Assembly: GCF_000092065.1 (NCBI RefSeq)
Contig: NC_009364.1
Coordinates: 62,001-126,000 of the forward strand
Origin: Ostreococcus lucimarinus CCE9901
Lineage: Eukaryota > Chlorophyta > Mamiellophyceae > Mamiellales > Bathycoccaceae
Direction: 5' to 3'
Length of the DNA: 64,000 bases
Shown: positions 1-11,700 of the stretch, one piece after another
Layout of the letters: each line of letters opens with the position of its first letter
Numbering within the stretch: the stretch's first letter is position 1
Made by a program: the position numbers and the translations under genes
Notes under the pieces: model-generated
Told to the model about the DNA's origin: nothing
Database searches by the model: none
Seen by the model: only the letters and a program-made list of their open reading frames with translations

Positions 1-836
1 AGGCACACGGCGTCCTTACCGACGTTTTCCGCGTGCAAAGCGCGAGTGAAGAGCTCGTAGTGCGCGCGGTGCACCGGGTTGCGGCACTGGAACGCCACGA
101 CATCCTTACCCGCGGGCAACCCCGCGCGCACCTCGGCGGGCGTCGGGCACGGAAACGGTCGCTGCGGAATGTTCAAACCCTCAATCTTACCACCGATGTA
201 ATACTTGCGACGCTCCATGGAGATCATCGCCACGCCGGGATGCTCGATGGAGCTCGTCCCGTAGCACATCTTCGCCTCTTTCGGCTTATTCGGCTTCCAC
301 TTCGACTCCACCGTCAGCACGCCGACGTCCTTGCCCTGATACTTGAGCAACACTCTGTCGCCCGCCTTGGTGTCCTCGCAATTCGTGTCCAACACGATCG
401 GCAGCCCGAACAACAGCTCGCTCCCCTTCAACCGCATCGTCTCCACGCAGTGTTCGTACTCGTCCTCGTTCATGAACCCTCGCAGCGGCGAGAACCCCCC
501 CGCGCTCAGCAGCTCGACGTCGCACGCGTTTCGATCCGACAGCTCGAGCGCCCGCGTGCACGACGCGATCGCCCTCGCCTTCGCCCCGTCGTCCTCGAGC
601 ATCAGATTCACCAGCGCGCCGCCGTGCGGCGCGATCAACCCTTCGCTCTGCGACGCGAACGTCCGCTCGCGCGCCGTCATCGCGCGTCGCGCCGTCGCCG
701 TCGCCGTCGCCGTCGAACCCTGAGGCGTCGTCGCCGCCGTCGCGAGCGCGTCGCGCGGCGCCCCCGGCGCGGGCCGCGTCACCGCGCATCGCGCGCGACG
801 CAGCGCATCGCGCGCGAGTCTCGCGCGCATCGCCAT
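1..836 (-). CDS. ATP sulfurylase (sulfate adenylyltransferase), 3' part off the left edge
   Basis: Makes adenosine 5'-phosphosulfate from sulfate and ATP, the first step of sulfate assimilation, probably in the plastid. About 278 residues are visible; the C-terminus runs off position 1. Residues 1-50 are Arg/Ala/Thr-rich like a transit peptide. A PUA-like N-terminal domain follows (SAGGFSPLRGFMNEDEY), and near the edge is the nucleotide-binding signature QCRNPVHRAH, which matches the family QxRNPxHRAH. I start at the ATG at 836 (MAMRARLAR); a shorter start at 680 would lose the leader. The gene faces HSP60 across a 490-bp gap. Family identity is sure; compartment is inferred from the leader. 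Confidence 0.9.
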   Translation of the reverse strand, partial: MAMRARLARDALRRARCAVTRPAPGAPRDALATAATTPQGSTATATATARRAMTARERTFASQSEGLIAPHGGALVNLMLEDDGAKARAIASCTRALELSDRNACDVELLSAGGFSPLRGFMNEDEYEHCVETMRLKGSELLFGLPIVLDTNCEDTKAGDRVLLKYQGKDVGVLTVESKWKPNKPKEAKMCYGTSSIEHPGVAMISMERRKYYIGGKIEGLNIPQRPFPCPTPAEVRAGLPAGKDVVAFQCRNPVHRAHYELFTRALHAENVGKDAVC

Positions 837-980
837 CGTCCGTCGTCGCGCCGTCGTCGTGTGTCGCGCCGCGCGCGCGGCGGCGATCGATCGCGGCCCG
901 CGCCGCGTCGCCGTTCGAGCGTTTCTATTTAGACATCCACCTACCCGGAATACGCGCCGAATGGAGATATCAGAGCGATC

Positions 981-1010
981 CTAAACCCTAAACCGATCCT
1001 CAACCCTAAA
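981..1010. promoter_or_regulatory. Telobox-like elements (CCCTAAA) upstream of HSP60
   Basis: Reads CTAAACCCTAAAC at 981-993 and CAACCCTAAA at 1001-1010. The AAACCCTAA telobox is an established plant promoter element of ribosome-biogenesis and translation genes. Here it sits about 320 bp 5' of the HSP60 ATG and 145 bp 5' of the ATP sulfurylase ATG. A regulatory role is inferred. Confidence 0.5.
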
Positions 1011-1169
1011 CACCCGGGCGTGGAAAAAGGCCCCCGACGCGACGCGTCCCACATCGCCACGCGACGACGCGACGAACGGCGCGATGCGACGACACGCGAC
1101 GCGCGCGATGCGAGCGCTCACGCGGTACGACGACGACGACGACGACGAACGCGTGCGATGCGCGCGAGC

Positions 1170-1172
<3 letters not shown>

Positions 1173-1200
<28 letters not shown>

Positions 1201-1222
1201 ACGAATGAATGAATGAGTGAAT
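1173..1222. repeat. Tetranucleotide microsatellite (CGAA/GAAC)n grading into (GAAT)n
   Basis: Seven or so uninterrupted CGAA units run from about 1173, then change to GAAT units up to 1222. It lies in the HSP60 5' region, about 100 bp before the ATG, and ends just before the GAAGCTTC dyad. Confidence 0.85.
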
Positions 1223-1224
1223 GA

Positions 1225-3384
<2,160 letters not shown>

Positions 3385-3455
3385 TCATACTTGACTAACG
3401 CTGCTTTTGTGAATCACAAATCTACAAATTATTTACATGAATAAAGCGGTCCTAT

Positions 3456-5078
3456 CTAAAAACATTTTTCGAGCTCGTCGTCGCCTATTTCGTCAAACGT
3501 TGGGGCGGCAAGCTCTTTGTCGTCTATCTCGTCAAAAGTCGGGGGCTTGTACAGCAACTTCAACAGTTCATGCGACTCATCCAATACATCTTTACTCAAT
3601 TTGTGCCACGCACCTCGGATACCACGGCAGTCGGGATCGTGGCATCTCTGATAGTACGCGTCCTCGCGGAAATCGATGACGAACATCACATTGTTGCTCT
3701 TGTGCGCTCGTTCGATGTTTTCGCAAAACCGATTCCCAAACAGATTGAGGATTAACACACCATACTCTGGAAACGCCTTCCACGAGCGCACGGCCGCACC
3801 GCCGTGACCGCTCCAGCGATCAAAGTCTTTGCAAACGAACGAAGCCGTGCGAGGACAAGGTCCGATTGCGTTGCCGTTGAACTCAGACGCGGTGCGCGCT
3901 AGGTGAGACCCGGTTCGATATCCTTGGAATGCTTGTCCGCGCAATACCGAAGTATGCGTGACGCCTTCGAATCGAATCACTTTGGCTTCCAAAATCAAAC
4001 ACGTCGCTGACACCAGCGATCGTTTGAAAGTTTCAAAACTTACTTCAGATTTACTCTTCCAAAATCGTCCGGTAGTCTTCAGAATCGGTTTATTCGTCTC
4101 TTCGCTGTGCTTGTTCGACAAGTAGAGGCGAAACACTCGATTTCGGGTGTACACACCAAGATCGATGAACGGCTCGGTCTTTTCGACGTCGTCTCTCTCT
4201 TTGCGTAAGAACATCGCGTCGCATCGGTCGTCCTCGCCGCGCCGCGACTCTACGGTGTGCCAAAGTTTTCTGACAAAGTGCGCACAATGCGAATTGTCGG
4301 CAAAGACTTGATCATCAGGAAGTTGTATGATCAAGTGACGACTGAACTTGGTCTCGCTTTCGCTATCGAGCTCGACGATGTGCTCCAGCTCATCAAACTT
4401 GGACGTGTCTATCTCCGGCGTCGCCTTCAGCTCCTCTACGATGAGCTGAACCAACCAATCCATCATTCGCACGCCGTCGACGTCTGGGTTTGAAACCTTG
4501 GAAAACTCAACGTCAAAGTACAAATGACAATGGGTATCTTCTCGCATGAGTTCGTAATAGTGGCGCTCCTTCAGACTTTCGTAATATTTCCAAAACGTGC
4601 GCAAGTCTTTCGGGCCGAGCATTCGAACCCCGACGTATTGTCGAAGCCCGCCTTTCTCTTCTAATTGGCGGCAAAAGTACATGTAGGGCTCTTGCACATC
4701 TTCCGAAAGTCTCCTTTGATCCACAGCTTCGAACAATTCTTGCTGCCTGTAACTTTTGATCCAGAATCGGTCTGGTTGCTTGCTCTCTCTTTCGTCCTCT
4801 TCTCGCACGACTCGCTTGCGCCTTTTCCTCGTGTCTTCCTCCTCTTTCTTTCGTTTCGTGTCTTCTCCGTCGTAGAAACTGCTGGGATCATACGGTCTTA
4901 TCGCGTCGAAATCTATGGATGTACGCGCTTTCGTGTTCTCGTCCTTCTTCGGAGGCGAAAGCCGTGGATCGTATATTTCTCGCATCTGCCGTCGTTCGTA
5001 AACCGTTGCGTCGCGGTCAGTCGCCGTCGCGTGTGAAATCGCACGAGTATGTAGACCAATTATGGCTCGATACGCCAT
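3456..5078 (-). CDS. PRIMPOL: PrimPol, archaeo-eukaryotic primase-polymerase
   Basis: Re-primes stalled replication forks and does translesion synthesis in nucleus and mitochondria. 540 residues. Motif I is HLYFDVEFSK (metal-binding DVE), followed by FSRHLII and the motif III region FIDLGVYTRNRVFRLYLSNK. A UL52-type zinc knuckle ends in CHDPDC. The tail carries two copies of an acidic motif, TFDEIDDKEL and TFDEIGDDEL, resembling the RPA-binding motifs of the animal enzyme. The ATG at 5078 gives the longest frame, but its first 31 codons contain GTGCGA, GACTGAC and GGCAG splice signals that end exactly before the ATG at 4985, so translation may begin there after removal of a 5'-UTR intron. Confidence 0.92.
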   Translation of the reverse strand: MAYRAIIGLHTRAISHATATDRDATVYERRQMREIYDPRLSPPKKDENTKARTSIDFDAIRPYDPSSFYDGEDTKRKKEEEDTRKRRKRVVREEDERESKQPDRFWIKSYRQQELFEAVDQRRLSEDVQEPYMYFCRQLEEKGGLRQYVGVRMLGPKDLRTFWKYYESLKERHYYELMREDTHCHLYFDVEFSKVSNPDVDGVRMMDWLVQLIVEELKATPEIDTSKFDELEHIVELDSESETKFSRHLIIQLPDDQVFADNSHCAHFVRKLWHTVESRRGEDDRCDAMFLRKERDDVEKTEPFIDLGVYTRNRVFRLYLSNKHSEETNKPILKTTGRFWKSKSEVSFETFKRSLVSATCLILEAKVIRFEGVTHTSVLRGQAFQGYRTGSHLARTASEFNGNAIGPCPRTASFVCKDFDRWSGHGGAAVRSWKAFPEYGVLILNLFGNRFCENIERAHKSNNVMFVIDFREDAYYQRCHDPDCRGIRGAWHKLSKDVLDESHELLKLLYKPPTFDEIDDKELAAPTFDEIGDDELEKCF

Positions 5079-6045
5079 ATTTGTAGGCGTATCAAGATGG
5101 AAGGATGGCCATTGAATTTACCGAACGTAAATTATTCTCCCAAAGACGTGTGCGATGGGAAAGACTCAACAGTTCGGAGAGCGAGAAAAACCGCGCAAAG
5201 ATCAGATTTTCCTCGGATTACGGTTCATAATCACAGCAAAACTCAGCTGACACGCATGAATGATTGTTGTGCATTGTTCATCATCGGAATCTCTCTCTCT
5301 CGCGCGTCGCATTCAAGAAAAACCGTCCACCGGTGAGCCGGAAAACGCCGTCGACGCGTCAGACAAGGCTGAATGTTAATCCACAGGAGTGTTCAGACAC
5401 AAACGTATACGTCGTATGGTATATCGTCATCAGCCGCGTCGACATCACGTTCTCCGATCGCCTCACCGCCGCCTCCCTCGCGCGCGTTCCCGGTGTCCTC
5501 CCCGTCGTCGCGTTCCGAAACGGCTCAGTCTTATGCATAATGAGTTCATCGAACAATGGCCACAAAGTCTCGTACAAGAGGTGTCAGAATGTGGTGATCA
5601 TCATCGCCGTTTCGCAATCGCACGCCGTGGTCGCATTTCCTCGCGCGTCGCCCCCTCGCGCGTCCCGAGCGACCGTCCAGACGCCGCGCGAACGATCATT
5701 CACCGATGCAAACCCATCGCCCGCGCGCATCTTCACCGCGCTCGCGCTCTCGTTCGCGCGCGTTCGAGCCATCGCGCGCGCGCCTTCGCACGCACCGTTA
5801 TCGCGCGCACCGCATGGTCGCGTCGTCGTCGCGACGCGCGTCGACGCGCGTCGGAGTGGCGGTCTTCAGTCGCGGCGGCGGCACATCGCGACGACTCGAC
5901 GCGACGCGACGCGACGCGACGCGCACGACCCGCGGGACGACCGCGCGCGACCGCTCGAGATCGAGCGCGCGACGTCCGTCACCAGTCCTCACCGTCGCGA
6001 GCGCGTCGAACGCGAGCGAACGCGCGAGGCGCGAGTGGCGGCGGC
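5079..6045. other. Long intergenic region between PrimPol and the DEAD-box helicase
   Basis: 966 bp, the longest gap in the window. Bases 5080-5400 are AT-richer than the surroundings. Bases 5584-5772 and 5359-5586 on the minus strand hold two open stretches in the same frame separated by one TGA, with a possible GTGCGA donor and a TTCTGAC-like branch between them, but no splice I tried gave a convincing protein. A GCGAC pentanucleotide run lies at 5897-5923. No recognised gene. Confidence 0.5.
5897..5923. repeat. GCGAC pentanucleotide microsatellite
   Basis: Four to five head-to-tail GCGAC units upstream of the helicase ATG. The same unit is found in the aminopeptidase N intron and in the NDUFB8/VPS4 intergenic region. 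Confidence 0.8.
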
Positions 6046-7746
6046 ATGGGTGGCGGCGGCGAAGCGAAAAAGGCGAAAAAGGAAAAGCGCGCGAAGCGCG
6101 ACGGCGACGACGGCGAAAGGAAGAAGAAGGCGAAGAAGAGTAAAAAGACCGACGCGGGAGCGGGCGATGCGGACGATTCGAGCGGGCGCGAAACGCGCGA
6201 GGAGGAGGCGGTGGAGAGAATCGAAGCGCCGGTGGATGGAATACTGAGCGAGACGACGTTCGAGTCGCTCGAGTTGAGCGCGCCGACGATGAAAGGGATC
6301 GAACAGATGGGATTTAAGACGATGACCGAGGTACAAGCGCGGTGTGTGCCGCCGTTGCTGGCCGGGAAGGATGTGTTGGGGGCGGCGCGGACGGGGAGCG
6401 GAAAGACGCTGGCGTTTTTGGTGCCGAGCGTGGAGTTGTTGTACCACGCAAAGTTCATGCCGAGAAATGGGACGGGAGTGATGGTGCTGTCGCCCACGCG
6501 TGAATTGGCGCTGCAGATTTACAACGTCGCGCAACAGCTGATGGAGAAGCACTCGCAGACGCACGGATTAATCATCGGAGGCGCGAATCGACGCGCCGAA
6601 GCCGAACGCTTGATCAAGGGCGTCAACTTGCTCGTCGCCACGCCTGGACGGTTGCTGGATCACATGCAGAACACTCGTGGATTCACGTTTAGCTCGCTCA
6701 AGGTGTTTGTCATGGACGAAGCCGATCGCATGCTCGATATCGGGTTCGAGGAGGAGATGCGAACCATCGTGAAAATGTTGCCAAAGGAGCGGCAGACGAT
6801 GCTGTTTAGCGCGACGCAAACCACAAAGGTTGAAGATTTGGCGCGCTTGTCGTTGAAGAGTCCGATTTACATCGGCGTTGACGACTCGCGCGCGGTGTCC
6901 ACCGCCACGGGCGTCGAGCAAGGGTACTGCGTCGTCCCGAGCGAGCAAAGGTTTTTGCTCTTGTTTACGTTTTTGAAGAAGAACTTGAAGAAGAAAATTA
7001 TGGTTTTCTTTTCGTCGTGTAACTCGGTCAAGTATCACGCCGAATTGTTGAATTATATCGACATTCCCGTGAGCGACATTCACGGCAAGCAAAAGCAACA
7101 GCGAAGAACGACGACGTTCTTTGAGTTTTGCAAAGCCGACCGCGGCGTTTTGTTGTGCACCGACGTCGCGGCGAGAGGCTTGGACATCCCCGCGGTGGAT
7201 TGGATCATTCAGTACGATCCTCCAGACGACCCAAAGGAGTACATTCATCGCGTCGGGCGCACGGCGCGAGGGACGGACGGAAAAGGACGCGCATTGCTCT
7301 TCTTGATTCCAGAAGAGTTGTCGTTTTTAAAGTATCTCAAGTCGGCGAAGGTGCCGCTCAACGAGTACGAGTTCCCGACGAAAAAAATCGCCAACGTGCA
7401 GAGTCAGTTGGAGAAACTGGTGGAGAAAAATTATTACTTGCACACCAGCGCGCGCGACGCCTATCGAGCGTACATTCTGGCCTACAACTCGCACACGCTC
7501 AAGGATGTGTACAACGTGCACGCGCTCGACCTCAACGCCGTGGCGAGCTCGTTCGGTTTCCACAAACCTCCCAAGGTCCAACTCAACCTGGACTCCAAGG
7601 CGAGCAAAGGGCGCACGAAATCACGAGGCGACGGCGGTCCGGGAAGCGATTACCGTCGCCAGAAAGGCACCGGTCACAATTTTAGCGCGGAAAATCCATA
7701 CGGTAAAAAGGATTCGAGCGATTCGCGTCAATTCGTACGCATGTAG
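6046..7746 (+). CDS. DEAD-box RNA helicase Has1/DDX18
   Basis: Nucleolar ATP-dependent RNA helicase of 60S and 40S ribosome assembly. 566 residues from the ATG at 6046 ([20 protein letters not shown]), which opens a Lys-rich nucleolar-type tail. The open frame extends upstream but is Arg-rich and non-conserved. Motifs in order: Q motif ([16 protein letters not shown], PTxxQ-like TEVQ), [10 protein letters not shown] (about residue 114), Ia PTRELA, Ib TPGRLLD, II DEAD (about 224), [25 protein letters not shown]. The C-terminal [18 protein letters not shown] block is typical of Has1/DDX18 and separates it from other DEAD-box subfamilies. Confidence 0.93.
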   Translation: MGGGGEAKKAKKEKRAKRDGDDGERKKKAKKSKKTDAGAGDADDSSGRETREEEAVERIEAPVDGILSETTFESLELSAPTMKGIEQMGFKTMTEVQARCVPPLLAGKDVLGAARTGSGKTLAFLVPSVELLYHAKFMPRNGTGVMVLSPTRELALQIYNVAQQLMEKHSQTHGLIIGGANRRAEAERLIKGVNLLVATPGRLLDHMQNTRGFTFSSLKVFVMDEADRMLDIGFEEEMRTIVKMLPKERQTMLFSATQTTKVEDLARLSLKSPIYIGVDDSRAVSTATGVEQGYCVVPSEQRFLLLFTFLKKNLKKKIMVFFSSCNSVKYHAELLNYIDIPVSDIHGKQKQQRRTTTFFEFCKADRGVLLCTDVAARGLDIPAVDWIIQYDPPDDPKEYIHRVGRTARGTDGKGRALLFLIPEELSFLKYLKSAKVPLNEYEFPTKKIANVQSQLEKLVEKNYYLHTSARDAYRAYILAYNSHTLKDVYNVHALDLNAVASSFGFHKPPKVQLNLDSKASKGRTKSRGDGGPGSDYRRQKGTGHNFSAENPYGKKDSSDSRQFVRM

Positions 7747-7813
7747 TAGCCCGCGTATCACTAGCGATCAAAGACACCAATCACTCAGTATTCATCACTC
7801 TCGTTTTACAAAC

Positions 7814-8209
7814 TCACTTATCCATCGGTTCCAGCACGACGGGCGTCGCGCTCCCCTCTCGCGGCCACGCCTTCATGCGCGCCTTCGTCGCGTCTTCCCA
7901 CTCCTTCGTCATCGTCGACGGCAACGGATCGCCTGCTCGCGCGCGCGCGCGCCCATCGTCAGTCCCCACCCCCTCCCGCGCGCTCGCGTCGATCGACCCT
8001 CCGCGCGCGCTCGCGCGCGTCCGTTCGCCCGTTCGTAGGGTCGCGCCTCGACCCCCCTCGATCGCGCGCGCGCGCCCGTTCGCGTCGCCCTCGCCGCGTC
8101 GCGCACCTCCGAACACTTTCGCGACGTTCACGGCGTAATACGTCACCCCCGCCGCGCCGCACAGCGCCGCCGTGGCGCTCGCCACCTGCGCGATCGACGC
8201 GCTCGTCAT
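7814..8209 (-). CDS. OZI1/DUF1138-like small membrane protein, two exons
   Basis: Exon 1 is 8209-8107 and exon 2 is 7932-7814; the 174-bp intron (8106-7933) begins GTGCGC, has branch site GGACTGACG and ends GAGCAG. The join (phase 1) gives 73 residues: a hydrophobic N-terminal helix (residues 8-30), then KVFGG and the conserved KEWEDATKARMKAWPREG with a following PVV motif. Length and the EW-AWPR-PVV pattern match plant DUF1138 (ozone-induced OZI1), small mitochondrial membrane proteins of unclear role. Unspliced, the frame reads through the intron as an implausible Arg-rich segment. It shares the 68-bp repeat promoter with DNA2. Confidence 0.75.
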   Translation of the reverse strand: MTSASIAQVASATAALCGAAGVTYYAVNVAKVFGGARRGEGDANGRARAIEGGRGATLRTGERTRASARGGSIDASAREGVGTDDGRARARAGDPLPSTMTKEWEDATKARMKAWPREGSATPVVLEPMDK

Positions 8210-8700
8210 GGCGCGGCGTCGCGGTGTGGCGTCGCGCGCGGCGTCGTGATCGACTCGTCACGTATTTAAGGACTCTTCTTGGGTCGCGAACGGTCGATCG
8301 TCGTCGCGGCGTCGTGCTCGAGTCGTCACGTATTTAAGGACTCTTCTTGGGTCGCGAACGGTCGATCGTCGTCGCGGCGTCGTGATCGAGTCGTCACGTA
8401 TTTAAGGACTCTTCTTGGGTCGCGAACGGTCGAATTCAAAGCCCGCGACGACAGACGCGGCGTCGCGCGGCGTCGCGGCGCATCGCGACGCGCGCGAGCG
8501 GACGCGCGCGAACGCGCGAGCGCGCGACGCGCGACGCGCGCGTCGTCGTCCCGACGCGTCGAGAGCGCGGCGCGAGCGACGACGCGCGACGACGACGCGA
8601 CGCGAGGGGCGACGACGGGACGACGAGACGAGACGAGACCACGACGACGCCGACGACGCCGACGACGACGCGCGAGCGCTCGACGAGGGAAGGGAGCGAA
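8210..8700. promoter_or_regulatory. Divergent promoter region of the OZI1-like gene and DNA2
   Basis: 490 bp between two outward-facing genes. The OZI1-proximal part is a triplicated 68-bp repeat with TATTTAAG boxes (8241-8433); the DNA2-proximal part (8434-8700) is CG-dinucleotide-rich with many CGACG units and no recognised element. Confidence 0.6.
8241..8433. repeat. Three tandem copies of a 68-bp unit with a TATTTAAG box
   Basis: Units start at 8241, 8309 and 8377 with a period of exactly 68 bp; the third is cut at about 8433. Copies differ by single bases (GTGAT/GTGCT, GACTCG/GAGTCG). Each contains GTCACGTATTTAAGGACTCT and TCGCGAACGGTCGA. TATTTAAG is a plausible TATA-like box, so the array would triplicate a core promoter. 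Confidence 0.9.
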
Positions 8701-11700
8701 ATGAGCGGGAAGAAACGCGCGCGGGGCGGGCGGCGGGTGACGGTGGACGCGGAGGTGGAGACGTCGCAGCGGGAGCGGGTGACGTACGGGGCGCCGAGCG
8801 GGACGACGACGACGACGACGACGGCGACGGCGACGACGACGACGGAGGCGAATGGGAGCGCGCGGCACGGTGATAGCGCGGCGATGGAACGATTGTTCGC
8901 GTTAGGCGCGGGAACGGTCGCGGGGGGGGGCGAAAACGATGCTGATGATGGATTAGGGGTGTGGTTGAGCGAGAGCGAATTCGGCGGCGGCGGCGGCGGC
9001 GCGAGGGGGAAGTCGAACGCGGTGGGCGCGAACGGCGAGCGTGGGAGGCTTTCCGTGCCCGTGGCGCCGGCGTGGGAAGAATCATCGGCGGAGAAGTCAC
9101 CGGGGGGGCGGAGACGACGGGCGAGCCGCGATGGCGAGGAGCGAAGACGATCGGAGGATTTGTTTGAGGAATTGTTGACAAACGTCGAGCGCGGCGCGCC
9201 GGCGCGAGACTCCGCGCCGGCGACGATGGAAGTCGCGACGACGACGACGGCGTCCGCGGTGAATACACGCAAAGAAGGTGACCACACGCTTGCGCTGGCG
9301 TCGATGGATCCCGATTGGAACGACGAGGATGAGGATAGTCAGGCGCTCATCGACGCCGTGACGCTCGCGGAGAAGCGCGCCAAGATGGCAAAGTCGGCTT
9401 CTGCGACGACGACGCAAGCGAGTAACGCCGTGCCTTCGCTGAGCGATATAACCCTAGACGATGGCGATGACGACGACGACTTATTCGCCGCCGCGGTGGA
9501 TATGGCTGAAAAAGCGCGCGACAGTCGCGTTGAGTCCGGAACGCCGTCCACGGCGACTTCCCCTAGGAAATCGCCTAGGAAATCCGCCGCGGTCGCGGCT
9601 TGCGCGCGCACGCAATCGGCGACTGCGCGAGTTAAAATTGAAGATGGCTTTATGGAAGATTGCAAGGCGGAGTTGCAGAAAGCGTTGGAATTCGCGAGAG
9701 AAGAAGCGGAGGCAGAGACTGAAATTCTAGGCACCTGGTTCGTCGAAAGCGTCGCGTCGCCGCGGATTGGCTGCGTCGAATCCCTCGTCCTGACGAAGGC
9801 TAGCGGTGCAAAGAAGACTGTCGTGCTGAAGGGTTATTGGCGAGAAACCCTGGTTTCAGTGGGAGATTCTCTGATCTTGTACTGTTTGCCCGGCGTGGCG
9901 CGCAAAGAAGACGTCGCGAAGGATATTGTCGAAGTCACTGACGATGGAGGGGTGATGATTATTCTTTTCCCGGCGTACTTGATAAGTGCGACGACGATAG
10001 GGAATGGTATGGACTGCCCTCGACAATCAGTGTTGCAGCAACAACTGCAGACGACGTGGGGTGACGCGAACGAGGCGGCGACGATCGGTACTATTATGCA
10101 CGATCTCGTTGAGCACGCGCTCCTCGTCGGATCGAGCCGAGCACTCGTGCCGATGGCTTCCAAGGTGAAGAGCGTGATCGAAAGCAACGTGGACAATATA
10201 TTCGCCATCGATTCAACCGAAAAGAAGCTGCAGCAAAGAATAGATGCGACCATTCCAGGTGTGGAATCATGGGCTAACAAGCTCACGGCGGCGTCTCGTG
10301 TGCCAAAGCTTGGTCGCGCGAAGCCCGGCGGCAACGCCCAGGTGCGAATGAACAGAAAAGCTGCGCACGATAAGCTTCGAAGAAAGTGCACTGTGGGCGT
10401 CGAGGCAAGCTTGGATTACAATACGTCTGCAACGTTGCAAGTTGACGACATGATTGACATAGAAGAACTCATTTGGGCTCCAAAACTTGGATTAAAAGGC
10501 ATCTTGGACGGCGTCGCAAACGCCGTCATACGTCAATCGAAGGAAGATTTACCATTGCCGAGCGTCGTTCCGATCGAGTTGAAGACGGGTAAGTGGAAGT
10601 CTGTCGGTCACGACGCACAAGTCTTGTTTTATAATCTTATGATCGGCGAACGCTACGGCAAAGTGTCTCCTTTCGGCGTATTGCACTACACCACGGACGA
10701 TAATGACGACGAAGGCACGAGTAAAATTTTCACGAATAAGCCGGCTAACATCAGCGCTCTGATGCAGCGTCGGAATCACCTTGCGGCAATGTTAAGACCG
10801 ACGCCCGAAGAAGCGATGCAACACAACGCTCCAGTCCCGCACGGCAAGGCCCGTCTCGGGAACGGTAAGCTGCCGAAGATGCAGCCACAAAGCTGGTGTG
10901 AGCGTTGCTTCTCACAGCACGAGTGTTTCAGCTTGCATCGCGCGCTCGAGGGAGGAGACGGCGAAACAAGCGAGCTCGGCAATTTGTTCATCGGCGCCAC
11001 CTCGCATCTGAACCAGACTCACGAAACAGCAATCCGTCACTGGATTCATCTGATTGATTTGGAATCTTCCGAGTCTTTGCGCAAGCGTGCAACTCCGTGG
11101 CTTCCGGTTGAACTCGTCAATCGTCGCGCGAGCGACACGTACGCGATCGACGACCTCGCTTTTGTTCGTGAAAGCACGCAAGAGAAGTCTGCATTCGTCG
11201 GTGATAATCACTATTACATATTCAAACCCTCAAGTTCTGTCGCAGAAAGCGTTCTGAAGAGAGTTGGGATCGCCGATCGCGTCGTCTTGAGTCGCGACAA
11301 AGGCTTGACGGTGATTTCTCGCGCACAAATCATTCGCATCTCAAATGATTCTGGCGAGGTCGTCATCGAAATGGCTACAGAACGACCATTACGCCGGGAT
11401 ACCGCAAATAATGCGATGGCACCGTTACCGGGATCGTCCGAAGAGAGCGCGCTATGGAGAATCGATAAAGACGGGGCTTCTCTCACCATGGCCGCGAGGA
11501 CTCGTGGAAACGTTCTCGCGTTGTTTACCCAAACAGAACGCGCCGCTATCATTCGTCGACGCATCATCGATTTGGAGCGACCCAAGTTCGCTCCAATTGG
11601 TGACCATAAGAGGAAAATCGAAGTCGCACTCAAAGATCTCGGCTTCCCTTTGAACGACGAGCAGCTTTTGGCAGTCGAAAAGATCGTTACGGCTGAAGAT

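Noticed and set aside
5389-6045. Upstream in-frame extension of the DEAD-box helicase
   Set aside because: Arg/His-rich, not family-like; the ATG at 6046 opens the Lys-rich tail expected for Has1.
8241-8433. CRISPR-like array
   Set aside because: Three full-length 68-bp tandem copies without spacers, in a eukaryotic promoter.
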